A program made the translations under genes and the position numbers. This document shows positions 9,701 to 17,146 of a DNA stretch of 35,862 bases, piece after piece (position 1 is the first letter of the stretch; each line of letters opens with the position of its first letter). The notes beneath the pieces were generated by a model, which saw only the letters and a list, made by a program, of their open reading frames with translations, was not told where the DNA came from and did not search any database. This DNA is from Planctomycetota bacterium (GTDB lineage Bacteria > Planctomycetota > Planctomycetia > Pirellulales > Pirellulaceae), in the NCBI GenBank assembly GCA_963204965.1, contig CAUJKA010000218.1:81464-117325 (forward strand), given 5' to 3'.

Positions 9701-10795
9701 GGTCGTATTGACTAAAGCAACATTTGCATCGATTCCTTGCTCGCGGAGCATTCCCACAAGAAACGTCGCTTGATCCTTGCAGTCTCCGAATCGCCTCGCA
9801 ATCACCTGCATTGGTGCCGCGGGAACAATTGAAGCCTCTCCCAATTCCAAGCCCGTGTATCGGATATTCTTTTTTATCCATTGGATCGATGCCTGTAGCT
9901 TCTCCATTTTGGATTTTGCTTCTGCTGGAACCATCTCCTTGAGAAGGTCAGCAAACTGCGTTTCCGAAATTTTGCGATCAACTAGCTTCGAATAGGCTGC
10001 TGAGACCTTTTCCCACGACTCGCCAAGAACTATTGCTACTTGGTTTAGCGAATACTCTCCTCGCGGTCGGTATTCTTCAAAGCTATCGAGATCGAGTTTC
10101 TCTTGGTTGTGAATCTCAATCCGTCTCCGAATCCTGTTGTCAGAAGCGGTCTTTTGAATTGAAAAATCTCTGCCTAAGAAGATCGCTTCTAGTGGCAAGC
10201 TGGCAGGCGTCTCAATTTCAATCGAACGAAATGCAATAGGCTCAAAGCTATCCAGCATCTCCATGTAGTATCTACCGGCAGCGAAAAATGGGGCCTGCTC
10301 CTCGGTGGTTACAAGTTGCTCAACAATAGCCCCATCTTGCAGTCCAGGCAAAGCGGCTCTGACAACTAAGTTATTCGTTAACACAGCGGGATCGGCTGAA
10401 TGCGCGGGGCTCACGGTCATGTCGTCCTTGTCAAACTCGTACGCTTTTCCATTGCGATCAAAGACGCGAGCACGAACAATTGGCTGTTTTTGATACCAAG
10501 GAGAGAACTGGTAGGCCAGAGTACCGTTGTCGGCGAGTCCGCTTTGATTTACTCTCCAAATCGATCGAATTGATTTGGTCAGAGTCCCCTGTTCGCTGAA
10601 GCTATATAAGACCTCATGAAGAAGTGTCTCGCGTCCGGAAGGCTCGTCTACCTTAACTTGCCTCTTGTCGAAGGCGGCAACAAACTCGTCGTGGGTGTGT
10701 TCGAAAGGCTTGGGCAGTGGCGATTGAGATCTAGCCAAGAGGTGGCTGCCGAACATGATTAACAAGGACAAAAGTAGAATGCGAACGCTATGCAT
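6728..10795 (-). CDS. Secreted DUF3857-transglutaminase-TPR protein, catalytic triad intact
   Basis: The 1355-residue product has a signal peptide (about 1-24), a DUF3857-type domain (about 45-215), a transglutaminase-like core with Cys339 (FGDCKDQ), His382 (FNHAI) and Asp397 (YWIDC), then a beta-rich segment and TPR-like helices through the C-terminal half (for example AERAFLRAKELDPKD). DUF3857 next to a transglutaminase core is a known secreted bacterial architecture. Members are thought to act as proteases or amidases more often than as cross-linkers, and the substrate is unknown. The ATG at 10795 has only a weak GGAA upstream. This is the first gene of a tandem duplicate pair; the second copy has lost the Cys. 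A 224-bp gap separates it from the AAA+ gene upstream, leaving room for its own promoter. Confidence 0.9.
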   Translation of the reverse strand: MHSVRILLLSLLIMFGSHLLARSQSPLPKPFEHTHDEFVAAFDKRQVKVDEPSGRETLLHEVLYSFSEQGTLTKSIRSIWRVNQSGLADNGTLAYQFSPWYQKQPIVRARVFDRNGKAYEFDKDDMTVSPAHSADPAVLTNNLVVRAALPGLQDGAIVEQLVTTEEQAPFFAAGRYYMEMLDSFEPIAFRSIEIETPASLPLEAIFLGRDFSIQKTASDNRIRRRIEIHNQEKLDLDSFEEYRPRGEYSLNQVAIVLGESWEKVSAAYSKLVDRKISETQFADLLKEMVPAEAKSKMEKLQASIQWIKKNIRYTGLELGEASIVPAAPMQVIARRFGDCKDQATFLVGMLREQGIDANVALVNTTGFQFPNKRIVGLNAFNHAIAVANIDGQQYWIDCTSLGSTISNVPYYLQGKLALIAGENQSLTQIPLASPVINSRVEEKELELKKNRTLTVRSTETYSGFQAVPVREQAISETIEQSEKYYTELLQQEVPEASFRILKQDDAWTAENEFHRTSEINGLLLEEVSYTVYRHVLNFSRLFEYLPQAYLLEPVEEKQTRSRKHSAEVFEPYLSRRKYTIRAPQGWEIQAKVGERKLQIGGVGLVQKVDKQEDGSIHVLLELRAEACILTVDELRQLHEITSKFDDITSDWNTTVLFREKEPEEEFTRVQLVRNAKLNWESQKTGEALVDYVSHLCDAALVDEARWVANKAVKEIPQDAKAYIALGVANMVDLGGRNLYPGMNRQEAERAFLRAKELDPKDLLSYHYLSMLAFHDLDSVERYTVGDAPKCLQIIKECEAATGSMTLAMRDLQISCLASEDRIPEAIAIADQNRLERMGIILRCFEYARAARWGEVKKLRERIGNDPALKTMVLDTVKGYLLNRRLYSTTADFIEAFIDPNEHQNLELAKALRKRVPTEVDQAPSTTPQRVAAELIRRIHLSGTQFERWGDIISNPSASDPQLENSLSLDVVVDVRSFFRKRAIDRNGVSRAVLVDVKAEGDDETGYRCRVNHEYIKATVFVLKQPQGYQVLLSGKEREGLVGHAKRLASEGKLDAAIKWIGWGLNGVPAAGLLDAESGEPAKTIWDLNRKKTPELVDQVLKMLEPWDGMEQAKYEEAKAWIDSEKSKARKTQYWLHMLKNLCDTNSPHFIDEAKQLLQLQPAFVNTRYKLITRLLESGRVDEAKAVFKEGSAHYSAVSRIETERLFNQASSEFSENLPILKKRLDQLPDSGSWNSFLWESTFAEKLQAEDVRNAVRVIRPLYEPYSLHSLACAEASTGMVSEAIEDLRKLMAIQGEKLAHADWLVIGMIAEQCDLWQAALRAYEKVEEQREQPSLTSAYDLAQIRIRAIRAKQAQ

Positions 10796-10942
10796 CGGGT
10801 TTCCGTTTCAGAATTCATAAGGCACCGAAGTGAACGCATTAAAAGTCTCCATTCGAAAAATGGAAATGTTCACTTTCGATGATCAGTCTCTATTTGGCGA
10901 GCCAGTTTATCTGAATTTAAACTGACTTTCAAACAGAAGCGA

Positions 10943-10977
10943 GAATTCCTATCGCACGCGGAGTTTTGGCGAATTCC
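10943..10977 (-). repeat. 35-nt GGAATTCGCC dispersed repeat, copy 1
   Basis: Read on the minus strand this stretch begins GGAATTCGCC and ends GGAATTC. It matches 26692-26726 without gaps at 28 of 35 positions. It lies in the gap upstream of the first transglutaminase-like gene. Related GGAATTCGCC sequence occurs at 32115 and, in variant form, in the tandem array at 26735-26819. Confidence 0.65.
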
Positions 10978-11019
10978 GCGAGGTAGCGTTGCATATGCAT
11001 TTGGGCAGCTTACCCTCTG

Positions 11020-12429
11020 CTACTCAAAATCGTAATGGATCTTGCCATGTTTTTGGCTGCGGCTAATACGATCTAGCGAGTAGAGTCCCGCGAGGACGAA
11101 TTCGACACACGAGGCGCGAATCGCGGGATTCTCGCTGGCGTTCACGTCGAAGGCTTTGTCCCAGGCTGGTGGAACGGCTTGCAGGCGCAGCGAGTACTGT
11201 TCGCTGGGCAACATGTCGCCGACTTCGATACGGACGCCCTTTGAAAACAGGTGTGCGATCTCATCTAGACCATGCTGCTCGACGTATTGTCCAAACACAA
11301 CCTTGATCGCTTCAGCAATGATTGCGTCGAGCACTTGCTTTTCGGACATCTGATGGCTGCCCATCAGGTCCAATTCCAATTTGCCAAGACTGGACGCATA
11401 AAGGTGGCCTAGATCGCTGATGCGCGGAACGGCCGGTGATTCGCCGAGGACGATTGAGCGCTGTCGCGCGCTGGCAATCATCGCGCGATAGTTCGAGAGA
11501 CTGAATCGCGCGGAAACTCCGGAAGCTTGGTCGACGTATTTACTGCGACGAGCTTGCCGGGTGATCTCTTCGATAATCTCGGACATGAAGTATGGCACTT
11601 GAACCGGATACTCACCACCCAGATCCAGCCCCGCTTCTTGATGCAGGATTTCGATTCCCATCTCGCGCTGCAACGGATAGTGCGTTTGGATGATCGAACC
11701 GATACGATCCTTGAGCTGTGGGATCACCTTTCCACTACGGTTGTAGGTGCTTGGATTGGCAGAGAACAAAATGAAGATGTCTAGATCGAAGCGGATGGGA
11801 TAGCCGCGGATCTGCACATCGCGCTCCTCTAAGATGTTGAACAAGCCGACTTGAACCAGTTCATCCAGTTCGGGAAGTTCGTTCATCGCAAAGATCCCGC
11901 GATGCATTCTGGGGATGAGTCCAAAGTGCAAGGCCTCTTCGGTGCTCATGCTCACACCACCGGTTAACTTCGATGGATCGATCTCGCCAATAATGTCAGC
12001 GAACTTCGTTCCGGGGCTGAGTCGTTCGGCGTAGCGATCGTCGCGAGGCCACCAAGCGATGGGCACTTCGCTTGGCTGATGTTCGGCTAAGAATTTCTTC
12101 GCCGCCGAAGTGATCGGCTGAAAAGGATCTTCATGAATCGGGACACTTGGTATATCCAGGTAAGGAATAGCTTCGTCCAAGAAACGCACCAGCGAACGCA
12201 TCAGACGACTTTTGGCTTGTCCTTTTTCTCCCAAGAACAGCATGTCGTGCCCAGCCAGCAAGGCGATGTTAATCTCTGGAATGACCGTGTGTTCATAACC
12301 CACGATCCCTGGATACATGGGTTGGTCAGATGCCAAAAGCTTAATGAAATTATCGCGAATCTCTTGCTTAACAGTCTTTGACTTCCAACCGCTTGCTTGC
12401 AATTCAGCCAAATTGGCGGGACGATTCAT
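11020..12429 (-). CDS. MoxR/magnesium-chelatase-like AAA+ ATPase
   Basis: The 469-residue protein has a MoxR/ChlI-type Walker A loop (GEKGQAKSR), a Walker B region reading [13 protein letters not shown], a sensor stretch [13 protein letters not shown], an arginine-rich LKDRIGS segment, and a lid with [11 protein letters not shown]. In Walker B the usual Asp before Glu is Asn; from memory this NELP form is common in this subfamily, so it need not mean inactivity. Such ATPases remodel or activate partner proteins, often ones with a von Willebrand A domain, but none is encoded here. The ATG at 12429 is chosen over a TTG nine codons upstream because GAGG sits 5 nt before it. It is cytosolic, with no signal peptide. 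It is not adjacent to the BatD-BatE gene 11 kb away, so a link to that Bat protein is speculative. Confidence 0.85.
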   Translation of the reverse strand: MNRPANLAELQASGWKSKTVKQEIRDNFIKLLASDQPMYPGIVGYEHTVIPEINIALLAGHDMLFLGEKGQAKSRLMRSLVRFLDEAIPYLDIPSVPIHEDPFQPITSAAKKFLAEHQPSEVPIAWWPRDDRYAERLSPGTKFADIIGEIDPSKLTGGVSMSTEEALHFGLIPRMHRGIFAMNELPELDELVQVGLFNILEERDVQIRGYPIRFDLDIFILFSANPSTYNRSGKVIPQLKDRIGSIIQTHYPLQREMGIEILHQEAGLDLGGEYPVQVPYFMSEIIEEITRQARRSKYVDQASGVSARFSLSNYRAMIASARQRSIVLGESPAVPRISDLGHLYASSLGKLELDLMGSHQMSEKQVLDAIIAEAIKVVFGQYVEQHGLDEIAHLFSKGVRIEVGDMLPSEQYSLRLQAVPPAWDKAFDVNASENPAIRASCVEFVLAGLYSLDRISRSQKHGKIHYDFE

Positions 12430-12434
12430 CAATG

Positions 12435-12438
12435 CCTC
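12435..12438 (-). promoter_or_regulatory. Shine-Dalgarno GAGG deciding the start of the AAA+ gene
   Basis: Minus-strand GAGG lies 5 nt before ATG 12429. It falls inside the upstream extension that would be read from TTG 12456, so the shorter start is the better choice. Confidence 0.55.
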
Positions 12439-12622
12439 AAACTTACAATGGGTCAAGAAAATGGGACAAACTTAACATCGGCCGAGTTCATTCGATGCAT
12501 GCGCTCGCCTTACGGGGAAGGATTAGGCGCTTCGAAGTGCGAGCAATCCAGCTACGTTAGACTGTTATAGTCGGGCGCAAAGGTATTTTGGCAAGAGTAG
12601 GCCTTTCAAAGAGGTTTCACGA

Positions 12623-14155
12623 TTAAAGTCCGCTAAGAATCTCTTTGACGCTTTCTTCGAAAATCCTCTGCCACTGAGGAGCGACCATACAATCGCAGTC
12701 TTCCTGAGCAAAGCCGGTGTTGCCTCGCTGCTCAACGGTTGGCAAGTAATGCACGTATCCGTTGGCGTAGCCGGCCACGTAACTGTTCTTGGGCAGTTCT
12801 TTCTTTAGTTTTAGGCCAATTTCGACGGTTAGCTCACCGGGGAAGGTTACCAAGCGAAAGTCTCCGATCCTCCAAGCACACATTTGGCAGTTGATGGTCG
12901 GCAACGGCGATTGCTTGACCTTGCCTAAGTGCATCTTAAGCAGCGACAAGTTAGTGTTCAGACGCGTGATCTGCTCCATCGCTTGGATGTTCGACAAGTA
13001 GGCCTCAACTTGCTCACGCTTGTCGGCGTCGGCAATTGTCAAGTCTTCAAGCCCCTGTTGCTGTTGGTGCAGGTAGGCCTGAGCGCTGGCTGACGGGAAT
13101 TCGGGCGACAACCGTTGTTGAATCAATAGCGGCACAAAAGCTTTGAAGTTGATGTTCGTACTCTTCAGCGATTCGACCAATCGAAGCCGCGCTTGCTCCA
13201 AGCGTTGAATACGACTTTCGATATCGTCCGCGCGGGGTATGGGAACATTACGAGAGCGAATGGCGAGCGTACTCTCCGCTTGGGGCGAAAGCGTTGGGAG
13301 AGCTTGGACGATCGAGGAGCCCAAGAGATTGCCCAGAGTCTCCGCGTTGGCTGGCTGAGTAATCTCTTTGTATTGAACTGGGTTGATGTCGCCTCCGCAT
13401 CCTTGAACAAAGAAGGCCATCGCTTGTGGGCCGAGCCCCTGTTCGATGAGCTTCGAAGCAACGCTCGGAAAATCAGCCGACGATCCTTTGCTGGGAGGAT
13501 TCATGATCGGGTGGCAGGCAAAGTTGTAAATCAGTGCCAGCGTCTTCCCATCCAATCGATCTAGCTTCAGTAGGCCAACTTGAGGATCGATGGGGCCGAT
13601 TGAGTCGATTTCGTTATCCCAGGCAAACGAGTACGCGCGGCGCATGTCGACCTGACTGCCATCCTTGAGCACGACGCGACGATTCTCGCTGATTCGTTTT
13701 TCACTGCATGATCCGCGGCTGACCTTGACCTGTTCTAAATTGCGAAAGGCTTGTCGTGCTAAGTCGATCACTGTCGACTCACAATCACTCCGCACCACTC
13801 CATGACAGTGACTAGCAACCATGAGTACATTCTCAGCCGCAATGCCCGGATCTTTGGCCAGCTCGGCTCGCACCGTTCCTAGAAATGCATCGCCGATGGG
13901 GCCGATGCCACCAATTGCGACTGCATCGACGGTGATTAGAACTGCTGATGTTTCACCTTGCTTCAACGCAAGTACTTTGGCGAAGCAAGGATCATGAACT
14001 TTGGTGGCAGCGGGGCTAGTGATATCAGCCTTCGCAACGCCCGCGAATAGTCCTACCTGAGCAGCTTGTGTGATTCGGGGCAGCAAGCAGAGGATCAATT
14101 GGATTGTAATGCTGAGCGAGGCGCAAATAACAATTGAGTGGCGGTAGGTGCGCAT
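12623..14155 (-). CDS. Secreted neutral/alkaline ceramidase-like protein
   Basis: The 510-residue product begins with a signal peptide (about 1-30, ending near TQAAQ), then AGVAKADITSP, the usual opening of the neutral/alkaline non-lysosomal ceramidase N-terminal family. Further family landmarks are SHCHG (metal-ligand His region), NFACHPIMN, SADFPSVASK and FVQGCGGDINP. The C-terminal immunoglobulin-like domain of true ceramidases is absent or very short, so this is a single-domain form. Such proteins are common in planctomycetes and may hydrolyse amides other than ceramide. ATG 14155 is preferred to an in-frame ATG 21 codons earlier because it starts the signal peptide directly and has GAGAG 6 nt upstream. 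The next gene upstream on this strand ends 91 bp away; a shared transcript is possible. Confidence 0.85.
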   Translation of the reverse strand: MRTYRHSIVICASLSITIQLILCLLPRITQAAQVGLFAGVAKADITSPAATKVHDPCFAKVLALKQGETSAVLITVDAVAIGGIGPIGDAFLGTVRAELAKDPGIAAENVLMVASHCHGVVRSDCESTVIDLARQAFRNLEQVKVSRGSCSEKRISENRRVVLKDGSQVDMRRAYSFAWDNEIDSIGPIDPQVGLLKLDRLDGKTLALIYNFACHPIMNPPSKGSSADFPSVASKLIEQGLGPQAMAFFVQGCGGDINPVQYKEITQPANAETLGNLLGSSIVQALPTLSPQAESTLAIRSRNVPIPRADDIESRIQRLEQARLRLVESLKSTNINFKAFVPLLIQQRLSPEFPSASAQAYLHQQQQGLEDLTIADADKREQVEAYLSNIQAMEQITRLNTNLSLLKMHLGKVKQSPLPTINCQMCAWRIGDFRLVTFPGELTVEIGLKLKKELPKNSYVAGYANGYVHYLPTVEQRGNTGFAQEDCDCMVAPQWQRIFEESVKEILSGL

Positions 14156-14246
14156 GATGGGCTCTCTGGCTGCGATGGGTCTCTCTGGCTGTGAAGAGCT
14201 GGGTGGTCGCCTGATCATTATGCCTTAAGCCTGCGCGGTTTTGGTG

Positions 14247-14900
14247 TTATCGCTGGACACCGCCAAGAATTGGCACCAGAAAATTGCCGATCAGTACACA
14301 AATCGCCAGCCAGCTTGCCAATACAAAACGCGGCTGATTACTTTGCCGTTCGAACCACTTGAGCAGCAGAGTGAAGGGCTTGAGCAGTGCGCCGACAAAT
14401 CCAGCAACGCATGTATCAAACGCGATAAGCCCTGTGATCGATTGCCGCATCGCGAGAACCAAAATCGTCATAGCGATCCATCCCAGCAACGCACTAACAA
14501 TGGTCGCAAGAATCCAGTTCCGTGGAAGTTCGACTCCGACGCAACTTCCGACAAGTGCGCCAACCAGTCCCCAACCAAGAGCGATGGAAGGATGAGGCAA
14601 GTTGCCTCCGGCTACTGCCAGATAGGCCAGCAGTGCATAAAGTGCAGACCAGAACATCGCGTTCTTCCAGTCACGGCGGATCGTCCCGACGGCCAGTCCA
14701 CATCCCAGAACACAGATCGCGTAGAAAACCGCTTGCCAAACCGCGGCCGAGCCAAGCTTTATCGCGTAAGCTAAAACCAAAGCGACTGCAGTCGTTACCC
14801 ACAAGATGCTGGCCAGCGTCCACTGATCATTGCGAATTATGCCATGGGAATCGTCGATCGCTGACCCAAAGGGATGCTCGGTTGATGATTCGCTCATCAT
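14247..14900 (-). CDS. Multi-span membrane protein of unknown function
   Basis: The 217-residue product has a short hydrophilic N terminus (about 25 residues) and then six to seven hydrophobic segments almost without loops, for example LASILWVTTAVALVLAYA, FYAICVLGCGLAVG, LATIVSALLGWIAMTILVLAM and FVLASWLAICVLIGNFLV. There is no catalytic or transport signature I can name. Two adjacent ATG codons start the frame (14900 and 14897) with no clear Shine-Dalgarno. It lies between the LRR-like membrane gene and the ceramidase-like gene, all on one strand. Confidence 0.7.
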   Translation of the reverse strand: MMSESSTEHPFGSAIDDSHGIIRNDQWTLASILWVTTAVALVLAYAIKLGSAAVWQAVFYAICVLGCGLAVGTIRRDWKNAMFWSALYALLAYLAVAGGNLPHPSIALGWGLVGALVGSCVGVELPRNWILATIVSALLGWIAMTILVLAMRQSITGLIAFDTCVAGFVGALLKPFTLLLKWFERQSNQPRFVLASWLAICVLIGNFLVPILGGVQR

Positions 14901-15048
14901 GCTTGCACCATACTTCTGTTCGATGTTTCTGATCTCGACATTTCGGATCGACGCGTACGAACTTGAATCGTAACTCTCTTCTTACTACGAACTCATCGAC
15001 TCGAAAGTTTGCGGAGTTTTTTCCGTAGCCTACAACACGATCAAACAA

Positions 15049-16038
15049 TTAGTTCCTATACACACGAATGTTGTTCTCCGTTAGGACAGCTTCGCCTTTG
15101 GCCGTAACTGCCGTACCACGAAGAATGACGTGCTGTATCGATTCAGAACTCACTATAGCTTCAGCATCATTGTCATCAAATGCAAAACCCAAGACCATCA
15201 GCACTTGAAGTTTGGGTAGCTTGGCGATGTCTTGAAGATGTTGTTCGTCGAACTGAGTTCCGCGAGAAGCTCCTTCCCCCCACGCATACAAGATGCGGAT
15301 ATTGCCAAGCGACTGGTACCAGTCCTTAGGAATTTCCACATCATTGGTTACTACAATATCAAGGCTCTTGATTTTGGGCAGGGTTTCTCGAAGCAGCTCA
15401 AACCCTTCCTCTGAAACAGGGCGAGTGATAGTAACAGCGCGCAAATTTGAGAACCTTTCCCAGCTTTCCACGAAAATTCGACATTGCTCGTCGTTGTTCA
15501 ACCAGAGGCTCATCAAGTCGCAATCGCGAGGGATCTTTTCTTGAGGGCGTGTAAAAAGTCGAAGGTATGATGGCACGAACGTTGGAGGCGGACTCGTGAC
15601 TTCGGGTAAAGCCTCGGCTTTCATCCATGGATACAACGTATCCCAATGGCTTGGGTCTTGAATAATCTCCGCGTTCAGGGCAAGTAACTTGGTACTTGCG
15701 GATCGCTCGTTCCGAAACCGCACAAGCGGTATTAAAGTCATTACTATGAACAATGCTGCCAGCAAGAGAATCGCAAATAGTGTTCGTAAACTGAATCGCA
15801 ATCGAGTCCGTATCAGAATTGCCAAGCCGATTAATACAGGCAGACCAGCAATCGCCAATCGACCTAGATAGTCGGTGAGGTACCAGGTTGAATTCCAGCC
15901 TAATATTCGCAACGACAGCGTTAGACCTAAACTGACTAGAACGGTACCGGCAAACAGTACAACGATGAACCACTTGAAGACTGTGGAGTTGAAGTCGAGT
16001 TTTCTTGCGGGCGTGTCAACAACCAACTTTTGCTCCAT
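15049..16038 (-). CDS. Membrane protein with leucine-rich-repeat-like C-terminal domain
   Basis: The 329-residue product has three hydrophobic segments near the N terminus: about 24-46 (FIVVLFAGTVLVSLGLTLSL), 58-80 (LAIAGLPVLIGLAILI) and 86-108 (LRTLFAILLLAALFIVMTLI). The remaining ~220 residues are soluble and contain spaced leucine and valine repeats (LRAVTITRPVS, IKSLDIVVTND, LQVLMVLGFAFDDNDAE, IQHVILRGTAVT), like degenerate leucine-rich repeats of planctomycete surface proteins. A role in protein recognition is inference. The ATG at 16038 lies 29 bp downstream of the DUF1080 stop codon, so the two are probably co-transcribed. Shine-Dalgarno is weak. Confidence 0.75.
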   Translation of the reverse strand: MEQKLVVDTPARKLDFNSTVFKWFIVVLFAGTVLVSLGLTLSLRILGWNSTWYLTDYLGRLAIAGLPVLIGLAILIRTRLRFSLRTLFAILLLAALFIVMTLIPLVRFRNERSASTKLLALNAEIIQDPSHWDTLYPWMKAEALPEVTSPPPTFVPSYLRLFTRPQEKIPRDCDLMSLWLNNDEQCRIFVESWERFSNLRAVTITRPVSEEGFELLRETLPKIKSLDIVVTNDVEIPKDWYQSLGNIRILYAWGEGASRGTQFDEQHLQDIAKLPKLQVLMVLGFAFDDNDAEAIVSSESIQHVILRGTAVTAKGEAVLTENNIRVYRN

Positions 16039-16067
16039 CGGGATAACGAGACAGCGCGTCCTTGAGC

Positions 16068-16868
16068 CTACTTCTTACGAGCAGACTCATCCGCAGACTT
16101 CTCGCTGGACGGTTTGGCGGACTGTACGGGTGGTTGTTCCGCAGGCTTTAGTTCTTTGATGCGAATATTGCGGAACTTGACGGGGTCGCCGTGGCCGGCG
16201 AAGCCAAAGTGACCTTGGGTGAGCATCTTTCCGGGGTGAGGCAGGTCGTGAAGATAGGTTTCGACAGGTGCTACGTCTGCGTCGACGATTACTTGGCCAT
16301 TGAGTTCGACTTTGATCCTGGAGCCCACGACGGTGACCTCTTGCTCGTTCCATTGTCCGACAGGCTTCAGTGCTCCACGCTTGGCCGCAACGATTCCGTA
16401 GATGGAACCGTGATACTGCCGCGGGTCGAGTGTTGCGTACTTTGGAGCGTCGTCATCTAGCACCTGTAATTCACACATGGCGTCGTAGCTAGCTCGGCCC
16501 TTTCCAGGGTACCGAATCGCCAGTCCATTGTTGCCGCCAGGAGGTATCAGAAATTCGACTCGGACTACAAAGTCAGCGAACTGTTTCTTGGTGAAGAGAA
16601 CTCCACCGCGATTGGGTTTGCAGACAATCGAGCCCTCGACCACTTCGTAGTCATCAACAGCTCCTTCCCAGCCCGTAAGGTCCTTGCCGTTGCACAGCGA
16701 CTGAAAGCCTTCCGATGACTCGGCTTTTACCTTGGCAGCTTTGACTGCATCTTCTTGTCCGATCGCAATACTCGAATCGATCAACGAATTGAGTGCCAGA
16801 ATCGCCGCTAGCGAACACAAAATCGACCGGCGGAAGTCAGCTAAGAAATAGCGTTGCAAAAAAGTCAT
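16068..16868 (-). CDS. Secreted DUF1080 (3-keto-disaccharide hydrolase-like) protein
   Basis: The 266-residue product has a signal peptide (about 1-35) and then a DUF1080 beta-sandwich. Family landmarks include FQSLCNGKDLTGWEG, DDYEVVEGSIVCK, LIPPGGNNGLAIRYPG, ELQVLDDD, HGSIYG, QWNEQEVTVVG and GHFGFAGHGDPVKFRNIRIKEL. The family is related to laminin-G/concanavalin folds; some members cleave 3-keto-glycosides, and it is greatly expanded in planctomycetes. ATG 16868 is chosen over an in-frame ATG 39 codons upstream because it leads straight into the signal peptide and has AAGAG about 7 nt upstream. The C-terminal tail (about 25 residues) is Lys/Ser/Pro-rich and probably disordered. The LRR-like membrane gene follows at 29 bp. 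Confidence 0.9.
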   Translation of the reverse strand: MTFLQRYFLADFRRSILCSLAAILALNSLIDSSIAIGQEDAVKAAKVKAESSEGFQSLCNGKDLTGWEGAVDDYEVVEGSIVCKPNRGGVLFTKKQFADFVVRVEFLIPPGGNNGLAIRYPGKGRASYDAMCELQVLDDDAPKYATLDPRQYHGSIYGIVAAKRGALKPVGQWNEQEVTVVGSRIKVELNGQVIVDADVAPVETYLHDLPHPGKMLTQGHFGFAGHGDPVKFRNIRIKELKPAEQPPVQSAKPSSEKSADESARKK

Positions 16869-17146
16869 AGCGATGCTCTTTGGAAACAGTGTGTTGCGTT
16901 CTTGCAACAAAATTGGCGTGAAGGGAATGCCTTGGTCACGACTGTAACGACTGTTCGTTTTGGACCGGTACCACGAGCCCTCCATGGTACACCATATTCA
17001 ACTCGGGTGGACAGATTTTTGTTTGCACGCGGTCCCGTTTTGACATAGGGTTCAGTTGGCTCCGCACTCAAGGCGGTCGATGGTACTGCTGTCGACCTGT
17101 TTGGCTGGGAGCCTCCACAACATGAGTCCGCAACAGGTTAAGACGT

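Noticed and set aside
14241..14774. 177-codon plus-strand frame
   Set aside because: It is antisense to the multi-span membrane protein; its composition is polar and low-complexity, as expected from the complement of hydrophobic codons.
17040..17045. TTGACA as a -35 box for the calpain gene
   Set aside because: No -10-like hexamer occurs at 16-18 bp downstream, so a promoter call is not supported.
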